In this document: piece by piece, positions 54,175-64,000 of the stretch
How the letters are laid out: the number at the start of each line of letters is the position of its first letter
How positions within the stretch are numbered: position 1 is the stretch's first letter
Origin: Theropithecus gelada
Taxonomy: Eukaryota; Chordata; Mammalia; Primates; Cercopithecidae
DNA: 64,000 nucleotides
Direction: 5' to 3'
Assembly (NCBI RefSeq): GCF_003255815.1
Contig: NC_037680.1
Span: 22,193,886-22,257,885 of the forward strand
Notes under the pieces: model-generated
Seen by the model: the letters and a program-made list of their open reading frames with translations, nothing else
Database searches by the model: none
Told to the model about the DNA's origin: nothing
Program-made: the position numbers and the translations under genes

Positions 54175-56667
54175 AAAAGACATTCAATAAAATTCACCAT
54201 CTTTTCCTGTGAGAGACTCTCAACAAATTAGGTACAGAAAAAATGTATCTCAACTTAACAAATACCATATACAGAAACCCATGGCTAACATACTCAACTG
54301 TGAAAGTGGGAAGCTGTTCTTATAAGATCAGGACCAAGAAAATGATGCCTACTCTGACAACTTCTATTCAACATAACAGTGGAAGTCGTAGCATAAAAGG
54401 AATCCAAATGAGGAAGAAAGAAGTTAAATATTCTCTGTTTGCAGATGACATATCTTCTATATAGAAAATCCTGAAGACTCCACCAAAAACCGTTAGAACT
54501 AATAAATTCAGTAAAGTTGCAGAATACAAATCAACCTACAGAAATCCTTGCATTTCTAAACACAATGAACTATCCAAAAAATAAATAAGAAAATAATCCC
54601 ATTTACAATAGATATACTAATTAAATACTTAGGAATAAATTTAACCAAGGAGAAGAAAGAGTTGTACACTAAAAACTATAAAACATTGATGAAATAAATT
54701 GAAGAAGACACAAATACATGATAAGATATTTCAAGTTTATGGATTGGAAGAATTTATATTGTTAAAATGTCCATACTACTCAAAGTGATTTACAGATTTA
54801 ATGCAATGCCTATCAAAACTCCAGTGTCATTTTGTTTTCAGAAATAGAAAAACAATCCTAAAATATGTATGGAATTACAAAAGATTCCAAACAGCCAAAG
54901 CAAGTTGAGCAAAAAATAAGAAAGGTGAAGACATTGCCCTATCTGATTTCAAAATTGACTACAAAGCTCTAGTAATCAAAACAGCATGATACTAGCATTT
55001 AAACAGACACATAGATAAATGGAAAAGAATAATGAGTCCACAGTCCACACACTTAATGTCAATTGATTTTTGATAAAGATGCCAAGAGTACATAATGGAG
55101 AAATGATAGTCTGTTCTATAAATGGTACTAGGAGACTGAATATTCATACACAGAAGAATGATATTAGACCCTCATCTCACACCATTTACAAAATCCAACT
55201 CAAAATAAATGGAAGAGTTCCATGTAAGACCTGAAACTGTAAAACTACTGGAAGAAAACATAGGAGGAAAGCTCTGTGAGATGGGTCTGGGAAAAGATTT
55301 CTTAGATATGATCTCAAAAGCATGGTCAACAACAAAAATAGACAAATGGGATTACATTAGAGTAAAAAGCTTCTGCATAGCAAAGGAAACAATCAATGGA
55401 ATAAAAAGACAATCTATGGAATAGAATATATTTGCAAGCCGTATATCTGATAAGGTATTAATGTATAAACTCCATAGGGACTCAAACAATTCAAGAGTAA
55501 GAAAATAAAAACCCAATTAAAAATATACAAAAGACCTGAATAGACATTTTTCCAAAAGAAAACATACAAATAGTTAACAAGTATATGAAAAGATGCTCAA
55601 CATCACTAATCATCAGGAAAATGCAAATCCAAAACTTGATATCACCCTACACCTGTCAAGATGACCATTATCAAAAAGATGAAAGACAAAAAAGTGTGGC
55701 GAGGATGTGGAAAAGAGGGAACCCTTGTATGCTGTTGGTAGGAATGTAAATTAGTATACCCAATGTGGAAAGCAGTATGGATGTTCCTCAAAACATTAAA
55801 ATTAAAGCTACCATATGATCCAGCAATCCCACAATTGGGTTGTATTAGTCCATTCTCACACTGCTATAAAGAACTATCTGAGACTGGGTGATTTAAGAAG
55901 AAAAGAGGTTTAATTGACTCACAGTTCCACAGGCTGTACAGGAGGTATGGCTGGGGAGGCCTCCGGAAACTTACAATCATGGCAGAGGGGGAAGCAGGGA
56001 CCTTCTTCACATGGCGGCAGGAAAGAGAAAGAGAGCAGGGGAAAATGCTACACACTTTCAAACAACCAGATCTCATGAAAACTCACTCACTATCATGAGA
56101 ACAGCAAGGCGGAAGTCCACACACACGATTCATTCATCTCTCACCAGTCCACTCTTCCAACATGTGGGGATTCCAATTTGATGAGAGATTTGGCTGGGCA
56201 TATTTCCAAAGGATATGAAGTCGGTATGTGAAAGAGATATCTACACTCCCACGTTTATTGCAGCAGTGTTCACAATAGCCAAGAATCAATGAAAAAATGG
56301 ATAAAGAAAATGTGATATATATACGTAACAGAATAGTACTCAGCCTTAAAAAATAAGGAAAAATTCTGTCTGTGACAACATGAATGAACCTGGGGTAGAC
56401 ATCAAGCGAAACAGGAGAGTAGAATGGTGTTACCAAAGGCTGGGGAGTGGAGGGAATGGAAAGACGTTGGCCAAAGGACTCAAAATATCAGTAGGTTTTA
56501 AGTGTTCTCACCACAAAAGAAGAGGATAAGTATGTAAAATAATGAATATATTAAACAGCTTCATTTAAATCTTCCATGACATTTACATGTCAAAACATCA
56601 CATTTTACACCATAAATATATACAGTTTTTACTTGTCAATTTAAACAAATAAAAAATATAACTTTTT
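54175..56667 (+). mobile_element. L1 LINE (L1MA/PB-age), 5'-truncated, interrupted by an LTR
   Basis: Sense ORF2 from the region before the reverse-transcriptase motif: 'ctgtttgcagatgacatatc' (F-A-D-D, near 54435). It continues through 'cctatcaaaactccagtgtc', 'catatgatccagcaatccca', and after the LTR 'gagatatctacactcccacg'. The 3' end is of L1MA type: 'catcacattttacaccataa' and 'tacttgtcaatttaaac'. Inactive. Confidence 0.88.
55841..56195 (-). mobile_element. MST/THE1-type solo LTR, antisense, inserted in L1
   Basis: It begins 'tgtattagtccattctcaca' and follows antisense MST/THE1 ('gagactgggtgatttaagaa', 'atggctggggaggcctccgg', 'aacaaccagatctcatgaaa'). It ends near 'gagatttggc'. L1 sequence resumes at once ('tgggcatatttccaaagg'). 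A TGGGT/TGGGC pair at the edges is the likely 5-bp target duplication. The last ~25 bases of the LTR appear missing. Confidence 0.88.
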
Positions 56668-57870
56668 CAATGAAAACTTTCTATTATTGTTTAGAGGTAT
56701 TGGGTTACCTGATTCCATCAATAGCATATCTCCAGTAGTATGTGATAAATATATAATAACGGAATCTATGAGAACTAAGGCCCCAGATTATATAAATGTT
56801 GCCAATTTCTGTGGTGTAAATACTCATTCAAGGCTGCTTCAGCATATTACTAGATATCCTCATCAGTTGCTTATACTTTCCATCTGTAATATGGGCTCAC
56901 TGGAAAATTGGAAGGCTACAATATGGTGTTTAGTTGGCAAAATAAAAAGTATACTCAGGTATGACCACAGCCAGATAATCACAGAGAATAATTGCAGTTC
57001 TTTCCTTCTGGTGGGTATGGGGCTCATAAATTATCATATTCACCAGAGTGGAGAGCACAGCCCCATCAGTCAATACCTCTCTTTATGTGCATATGTGTAC
57101 ACAGCCTGATAACTCAGCAGAAGGTTTCCTCAAAACTCAGTTCAGAAAAAATCTCGGTTCATGGATATCACACTCATTTCAATCCACCATCTTCTATCCT
57201 ATTCCCCTGTAATGTCTTCAAGTCTTTCAATCAGTTGAAGGAAATTCTAAGCCTTTAATTCTTTATATTTTGTTTTCTACCAATTTATTTATTCCTTTCC
57301 CTCAGAACTCCTTTGAGATGTATTAAACTCTTCATGTTTCTTATTCATTCCTTCATATTTGGCATCTTATTATTCTTGCCATATTATTGGGTTTTTTTTT
57401 TTCTTGTCTGTCTTCAAGTTTGTTAATTATCTATTTACCTATCATTGATTTGCTATTTGTTATATCTTTTAAATTTTTTACCTTACTGCTTAAAAATTCT
57501 ACTTGATTCTTATAAAAATATGCCAGTCATATTTTATGAAGTGCTGATTTTCCTCATGGCATCTATTTTATTTGTAATCTTTGTATTTAATTTTACTACC
57601 TTCATTTTGGAGGTTCTTTCTGGTTTTCTATAAACAAACTTTGAAAAAAGTATTTGTCCTGTTTTTTATTCCTGATGACTTTTGCAGGTACTTGATAACT
57701 TCTTGATATGCAGTGTCATTTCACATTGTGAAAGCATTTTATGATAAGAGTGTGAGTGTATGGCTGGGGCTTAACTTCCATGCAGTCTGGGTTGAGAAAG
57801 TGTTGGCTACATAGTTGTTATACATTTGTTTCTTCTATAGGTCACATGCATTTCACTGGACTAAAAGCTG
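56668..57870. other. Unassigned AT-rich DNA
   Basis: T-rich on the plus strand from 57250 on. This could be a very old antisense LINE, but I cannot place it. Confidence 0.4.
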
Positions 57871-59336
57871 TTTGTTTGTTTTTTAATTTTTTATTTCCAT
57901 AAGCTTTTGTGGAATAGGTGGTATTCAGTGACATGAGTAAGTTCTTTAGTGGTGATTTGTGAGATTTTGGTGCACCCATAATCTGAGCAGTATATACTTA
58001 ACCCAATTTGTAGTCTTTTATCCCTCATCCCCTTCCCATCCTTTCCCCTTGAGTCCCCAAAGTTCACTGTATCATTCTTATTCCTTTGCATCCTCATAGT
58101 GTAGCTCCCACTTATGGGTGAGAACATACGATGTTTGGTTTTCCATTCCTGAGTTACTTCATTTGGAATAATAATCTCCAATCCCATCCAGGTTGCTGCA
58201 AATGCCGTTGATTCATTCCTTTTATAGCTGAGTATTCCATCATATATATATATATATATAAACACACACGTAAAATGTATATGTGTATATATGTATATAT
58301 ACACATATAAAATATATATGTATATATGATATATATGAATATTCCATCATCTCTGTGTGTGTATGTGTATATATACATATATACATACATATACATATAT
58401 CACACTTTCTGTATCCACTCATTGATTGATGGGCATTTGAGTTGGTTCCACACTTTTGCAACTGTGAATTGTGCTGCTATAAACATGAGTGTGCAAGTAT
58501 CTTTTTCCTACAATGACTTCTTTTCTTCTGGGTAGATGTCCAGTAGTGGGATTGCTGGATCAAATGGTAGTTCCACTTTTAATTCTTTAAGGAATCTTCA
58601 CATTGTTTTCCACAGTGGTTGTACTAGCTTACTTTCCCATCAGCATTGTAGAAGTGTTCCCTTTCCACCACACCCATGCTAACATCTATTATTGTTCTAT
58701 TTTTTGATTATGGCCATTCTTGAGGGAGTAAGGTGGTATCACATTGTGGTTTTGATTTGCATTTCTTTTTCATATTTTTGTTGGCCATTTGTATATCTTC
58801 TTTTGAGAATTGTCTATTCATGTTCTTAGCCTACTTTTTGATTGGATTGTTTGTTTTTTTCTTGCTTATTTATTTCAGTTCCTTGTAGATTCTGGATATT
58901 AATTATTTGTCAGATGTATAGATTGTAAAGATTTTCTTCCACTCTGTAAGTGGTCTGTTTACTCTGCTGACAAAACTTTGCTGTGTAAAAACTCTTATTT
59001 TAATTAAGTCCCACCTATTTATCTTTGTTTTTGTTGCATTTGCTTTTGGGTTCTTGGTCATGGAATCTTTGCCTAAGCCAATGTCTAGAAGGGGTTTTCT
59101 GATGTTGTGGTCTAGAATTTTTATAATTTCGGGTCTTAGATTTAAGTCCTTGATCCCATCTTGAGGTGATTTTTGTGTAAGGTGAGAGATGAGAATCTAG
59201 CTTCATTCTCCTACATGTGGCTTCCAAGTATCCCAGAACCATTTGTTGAATAGGGTGTCCTTTCCCCACTTTATGTTTTTGTTTGCTTTGTTGACGATCA
59301 GTTAGCTGCAGTATTTGGTTTTATTTCTGGGTTCTT
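57871..59336 (-). mobile_element. L1 LINE (L1PB/PA-like), antisense, 3' end with ORF2 C-terminus
   Basis: The antisense L1 3' region begins at a T-rich head (57871). It includes '3' UTR' features such as 'cccacttatgggtgagaaca' and the ORF2 tail: 'gggattgctggatcaaatgg', 'ccacagtggttgtactagct', 'tgatttgcatttctttttca', 'ggttcttggtcatggaatct'. It ends at ~59336 (5' truncation). Less diverged than the other L1 copies, but with no intact frame. The (TA)n tract at 58243-58402 lies within it. Confidence 0.9.
58243..58402. repeat. (TA)n/(TG)n/(CA)n low-complexity tract inside L1
   Basis: Alternating 'tatatatata', 'gtgtatatgtatatac' and 'gtgtgtgtatgtg' runs within antisense L1, where L1 3' regions normally have a short TA-rich site. 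Confidence 0.92.
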
Positions 59337-60289
59337 TACTAAAAGCAGTTTTATATGAATTTGTAGTGTTGGGGTTTCCAGTATAAGAGAAGAGATTATG
59401 ATTCTAGGTCTTCAACATGAACCAGTTTTTAATTTCTCACTAAAGATATTTTTTCCACCTAGAACCCCAGGCACAGGTAAACTTTCTTGCTTTTATCTAT
59501 TTTAGTTCCTCTTTTTTGATGGTCATAGCCATTTTATGGTATCATCTTTAAACAGGAGTAACTACTAACTCCTGGCTTGGAATAAACCCAATTCTATGGC
59601 TTCTTGTCCTCAACGAACATGAAAATCTCTGACCCAAGGCGAACATGAAAATCCCTGACCCAAGGGACCACATTCCCCCTCGATTTGCTATAGTAGCAGC
59701 CTGCAAGTTTACTTTGTTAGCTAGAAATTTCCTTTTAAATTCTATCTCTCCATGAGTTTACTTACTTTTCTGGGAGGCGTAAGCATGTGGTTAATATTCC
59801 TAATTCACATTTTTCTTGCATTTCTATGCATTCACAGTGGGAGGGAGATCGTTGTCAGTTCAGTAGGCAATGTTGCTAGAACAGGAAGTCTCTTCGTTAT
59901 AGTTTGCATACACATTATGGCATAAACTGCAATGCTTCAGAAATAGCTTGCTTCCTTTTCTGTTTCTCTCATTAGAAAGTTGATATATTTGGGTGTTCTC
60001 AAAATGGAGATAGAGGCTAGAAGGTAAGGCCTGTGTTCCTGAAACCTGGGCTAGGTACAAATCCCCAGAACCTTGTGGTTCCAGATTATATTCCTGAGCC
60101 AAAAGCAAACCCTAAAGACTTCTCCTTGTGGGTATTTAAGTTAATAAAAGAAAGGCAGCTCTTGTCCTGTTATGAAATTAAAGTGAATGACATGAATAGA
60201 ATAAACCAAGATGCAATTATAGTGGCTTGATAGGCAAAGATGGCAGAAGAAAGGCAAACACTTTTATCTTTAAATTCACACTGACTAAC
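59337..60289. other. Unassigned DNA
   Basis: No recognised exon or repeat family except a two-copy 26-bp tandem duplication at 59614-59665. Confidence 0.4.
59614..59665. repeat. Two-copy 26-bp tandem duplication
   Basis: Copies at 59614-59639 and 59640-59665, each starting CGAACATGAAAATC and ending CTGACCCAAGG. They differ at one base (TCT/CCC region), which indicates a fairly recent duplication. Confidence 0.93.
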
Positions 60290-61050
60290 ATAATAAATAG
60301 TACAACATACATAAACCATGGTTCTTACCTTGCCATCCAGTGCCCTACATAATCTCCCCCTCATTCTTTATTTTCCAGGCATACCTGTCTTGCTATTCAT
60401 CAAATTGTTAAGCATGCAAAGAGTAAACTTTGCATTTACTCTTTCCTCTGTCTGGAACACTCTTCTTTGGATATACACCAGGCTCCCTCCCTGAGTTTTC
60501 TAAGATCTTGCATCAAAAGTCATCTTATTAGAAATATCATACCCATCTGCCTTCATCTGGATACTTTCCTTTTTCTTCTGTTTCATGAATTGTCTTTCTT
60601 GACACCAAGGCCAGTATCTCTCATTTGACCTACTTGGGGTAATCACTCCAATAAGTCATTATTTTCTATGCTGAATTAACAAAATTTCCCTCTCTACTGC
60701 ATCATTTCAGTCTGCCTACAGTCAAGCTAGTGTTCCCCCATCTGGAAAAAGAGAACATAAATAAACCCCTTTTTCCATCTCAAGGAACTAATGCATAACT
60801 AACTTCCCCTTAGATCATGATCTCATTAAAGAGTTGTATATACTCGCTATCTGCTGATTTCGCCTGCCTTGCTCCTTGACTCTTACTTGGGCATATTTTT
60901 TATTAATATGTTTTATTTTCTTATTTGTTTATTATCTGTCACTCCCCACTCAATGACATTAACAGTCTCCAAGAAATCTTATGCTTGGAGCTTGGCGCTG
61001 TGTCTAGAATAAAGCAAGTGCTTGTATACATTTCTTGAGTGAATGAGTGG
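60290..61050 (+). mobile_element. L2 LINE, sense (3' part)
   Basis: 'cctctgtctggaacactct', 'gatcttgcatcaaaagtcat', and a tail 'agcaagtgcttgtatacatt' then 'gagtgaatgagtggctgaat' follow the L2 3' region in sense. Confidence 0.75.
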
Positions 61051-61440
61051 CTGAATGCAGACATTTTTTTTTCCCTATAAGAGTATGGCATTTGCTTGAA
61101 AGAAATGTCCCATTTTTTTGTTGTCATTGTTATTAATAATATAAATTTGGTTGTATTCTCCTTTCTTTGATGATAAATGTAATTTCCATCGCACTTTGTC
61201 CCCCAGCTCCACCACCAACCTTCAGCCCTTGAAACTACACAGAACTCCCAGGTGCCTCTGTGGTCCTCAGGCAAGCTCCCCAGGCCATTATGAATGTGTC
61301 TGAAATGCTCCTTGTCCATGTTCAGGGGCACAATTTGTAACACATCCCTCTGATGCTCCTGGCACCCAAGAATCCTCACAGTGTTGGACTCTTTCACACG
61401 GTCTCCACCCTCCTAAGACCTCTAACCTTTCATCCCATTT
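61051..61440. other. Unassigned DNA
   Basis: C/T-rich; possibly very old L2, but not assignable. A 152-codon minus-strand frame (60939-61397) has no known resemblance and overlaps the L2 tail. Confidence 0.4.
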
Positions 61441-62179
61441 TTCCCTCATCCTAATTCTTATTCCCATCTTCCTATTTGACTGGCAATGTTGTTGTAATCA
61501 GAAGAGAACTTCCACTGACACCAAACAGTGCACCTCCCCGCTTACCTGCACCTTGCCCACATACTCTGGCTTGAGTCTTGTTGCAACGAGTGAGAGCTGC
61601 CTCTGCTTCTCACAAGACCAAGGCCAGTAATGCCACCTGTGTCCTGAATCCTATTCCCTCTCTTCTGCCTGAGGGCAGGACTCCCTAGGTTCTTCCCTTT
61701 CTCTCTGGCATCATCAGTTTTTTTCCCTGTATAGAATCTTCCCCTGATGGCATACATGCAGGTTGCTATTTTCCTTACCAAAACCAAACAAAAAAAAATA
61801 CATAAATAAAAACAAAGCCCTCGGACTGCATTTCTTCCTGAAGGTGCCACGCTCTTTCTAATATGTCTATTCTTCCTATATAGTATAATTTAAAAGATAT
61901 CTCCACCTGCTTTCTTCAATCTATTAAAAGAAGATTTCCTCATCTATATCCCACACAAATTGATTTTTTGTCAAGATCACAGTGCCCTCCATGTTGCTGT
62001 ATCTAAACGTGATTTTACCACTCTCACTTGAGGTGTCAGTAGCATTTGACAAATTATTGATCTCTCTTCCGTAAAAAACATTTTCACTTGGTTTTCAGGA
62101 CACCACATTCACCTGTTTTTCCCTCCTTCCTTCTAGGCTCCCGTTTTGTTTTTGTTTTGTTATGATTCATTTAGTCTGT

Positions 62180-62205
62180 GTTTTTTTTTTTTTTTTTTTT
62201 TTTCT
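62180..62205. repeat. Poly-T run inside L2
   Basis: A run of ~24 T within the L2 sequence, after a GTTT-rich stretch. No retroelement body adjoins it. Confidence 0.85.
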
Positions 62206-63190
62206 CCCAATCTTTAAACTGAGCTCTGGTGTTCAGTCCTTGAACATTTTCTTTTTCCTAGATACACACATTCCACAGGCTGTCACATCCAGTCTCATGC
62301 TATTGAACGGTGCTTTTATACTGATGACTTCCAAATTTATGTATTTAACCTGGACTGCTTCCTTGACCTCCAGACTTTCATATCCAACTATACATTGGCC
62401 ACTTTCAGTGAGATGACAAATAAGCATCTCAAACTTAACAGGTACTTCATGCAACCTAATGGGCCCCAATCCACCAAAGCCAGCTCCTTTAAAAGCATTT
62501 CCATCTCAGTAAAACTTGATTTCTCCTTGTTGCTGTTCAAGAGAAAATTCTGTTGAGTCCATATTTAAAACACATCTAGAACTTGACCATTTCTCTATTA
62601 TACTTGCTGCCCCCACCTTGGTCAAAGTCCCAATTACCTCCCATGGATACTTTCAATAGCTAGCTGACTTGTCTCCCTGGTTCAACTCCTGCCTTTCTTC
62701 AGCCAATTCTTCCTACAACAGACAATATTACCTGATAAAACTGTGAGTCAGATCATCTTAACGTTTTTCTTCTTCAACCAGATTTTTGAAAAGATTAAGG
62801 GGACCCACGTGGTTCAGCCATCTATTACTCCTCTGACGTAAGTCCCTGTGCCCCTCATGTCTCACTCCACTGGAGTCACTCTCACCCCCATGCAGCTTTT
62901 CTACCATCCCAGTCACAATCTTCATTCAGGGCTTTTGCACCTACAAATATTCCCACTGCCTGGAATGCCTGCCCCCATCTCTAATTTCACAGGGCCAGTT
63001 CCCTCACTTTTCTCAGGTCTTTATTTTCCTTAGTGAGACGTCTTTCATACAGCTTAAAATTTGATACTTCATCATCATTTTATGACCCATTTCACTCCTT
63101 TTCTTTTTTTTCCTTATCAGTATTACTATCTAATATATTGTGTATTCAAGTTATTCATATTCTATTCCTAACTAGTATGTAAGAAATAGT

Positions 63191-63551
63191 TGTTTTAGTC
63201 TGTTCAGGCTGCTATACCAAAAATACTGCAAACTGGGTCACTTAAAAATGACGAAAATTTATTTCCCACAGTTCTGGAGACTGGGAAAGTACAACATCAT
63301 GATGTCAGCAGACTCTGTGCCCGGTGAGGTCCCAATTCCTGGTAGATGGCACTTTCTCACTTCTCCTCACAGGGAAGGGTGAGCTAGCTCTCTGGGCTCT
63401 CTTTTAGAAGAGCATTAATTCCAGTTAAGAGAGCTCCACCCTCATGTCCTGCTGACCCCACAGAAGGCTCCATCTCCTAGTACCATTACCTCAGGGCTTA
63501 GGATTTCAGTGTATAAAATTTGGGGGGTGGGGGTGGGAAACCCATAGCAAC
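63191..63551 (-). mobile_element. MaLR (MLT1/MST-like) LTR, antisense, inserted in L2
   Basis: It begins 'tgttttagtctgttcaggct', then 'aaatttatttcccacagttc', 'gagctagctctctgggctct', 'tccaccctcatgtcctgctg', and ends 'gaaacccatagcaa'. This is the antisense order of a MaLR LTR. L2 resumes at once. Confidence 0.75.
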
Positions 63552-63615
63552 CATACATGTAAATTCTATTATACTGCCTGGCATACGGTAAGTGCTCAAG
63601 AAGTTAATAGATTGC

Positions 63616-64000
63616 TCCACCCAGATGAAAGCTTTTGCCACTCTGGGCAGCTGCTTGAGAGTGAAGCATAGCTCTCCTCCAGGGAGAGAAACCCATCCCT
63701 CTCTCTCTTCCTTGTCAGGGGAAATCTCTTTCTCAGGTTAGGTCGAGCGTTTCCTTCCTTTTCTGGTCTCTTTGAGTGTCCAACTCAGAACATCTGTTCA
63801 GAGGGACTAGAAACCCCTGTTTTTCTCCCTAACCATACACAAACGCACAGATGCAAGGCAGGTAAACATTAGCTGAGCCACAAAAGCCAAGACCAGAATC
63901 ACTCCTGGTGATAAAGGAGGAAAAACAATTCCGTGTGATACATTTATTTGGACCACATATTTATACCAGATTTCAGTTGCTGGATCACAGTGCCTGCGTA
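63616..64000. other. Unassigned DNA
   Basis: No recognised exon, RNA gene or repeat before the window ends. Confidence 0.4.

Larger units (their letters stand above)
61441..63615 (+). mobile_element. Long L2 LINE, sense, interrupted by a MaLR LTR
   Basis: ORF2-like blocks appear in correct order: 'ggtgtcagtagcatttgaca' with 'caggacaccacattcacctg' (62025-62120); 'ttttatactgatgacttcca' (62310); 'taagcatctcaaacttaaca' (62422); 'ttgtctccctggttcaactc' (62670); 'tgcctggaatgcctgccccc' (62955); then the tail 'ctgcctggcatacggtaagt' after the LTR (63575-63600). It spans ~1.8 kb net, long for an L2 remnant. No intact reading frame. Confidence 0.8.

Overview
The window is primate nuclear DNA, most likely from an Old World monkey (Cercopithecidae). 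Primate origin is shown by ten Alu copies of J, S and Y type plus THE1/MST, Tigger1, MADE1, L1, L2, MIR and MER5 relics. The monkey assignment rests on two young AluY copies (23965-24273 and 32928-33172). Their right arms read GAGATCCGGCCACTGC, or a one-base derivative, where human AluY has GAGATCGCGCCACTGC. From memory this is the cercopithecid AluYR form, and no search was run. I see no protein-coding exon, CpG-rich promoter or functional RNA gene. Every long open frame lies in a repeat, in a simple-sequence tract or in the mitochondrial insertion. The DNA looks intergenic or deep-intronic.

The dominant feature is a nuclear mitochondrial insertion (NUMT) at about 26684-38580. It is inverted and continuous. 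Read from right to left it follows mitochondrial gene order: partial COX2, tRNA-Lys, ATP8/ATP6, COX3, tRNA-Gly, ND3, tRNA-Arg, ND4L/ND4, tRNA-His, Ser(AGY), Leu(CUN), ND5, ND6, tRNA-Glu, CYTB, tRNA-Thr, tRNA-Pro, the whole control region, tRNA-Phe, 12S, tRNA-Val and the first ~0.73 kb of 16S. Without two later Alus this is about 11.3 kb, roughly two thirds of a mitogenome. It crosses the control region, so it entered as a DNA fragment rather than a copied transcript. It is decayed: nonsense changes in ND6 and ATP8, frameshifts in CYTB and ND4, a lost heme-ligand histidine in CYTB, an OWM-type AluY in ND5, and an AluS in COX3 that replaces ~44 bp.

Left arm (1-26680): MIR, an old L1 (2385-6150), several MaLR LTRs, a THE1/MST provirus relic holding an AluY (11943-14190), a hAT-like element split by a ~365-bp polypyrimidine microsatellite plus AluJ and AluS (14389-15695), a solo ERV1-type LTR, and a near full-length Tigger1 with its dead transposase (22561-25219) interrupted by an AluY.

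Right arm (38581-64000): mostly unassigned AT-rich DNA with AluS, MIR carrying MADE1, L2, AluJ with an internal CTTT expansion, an L1 (+) carrying an MST/THE1 LTR, an L1 (-) with a TA-rich tract, and a long L2 domain (60290-63615) split by a MaLR LTR.

No new biological system was found. The interest lies in the NUMT as a molecular fossil and in the insertion mechanics of the nested elements. Repeat and mitochondrial assignments are by eye from remembered consensus sequences, so boundaries are generally good to about 5-30 bp.
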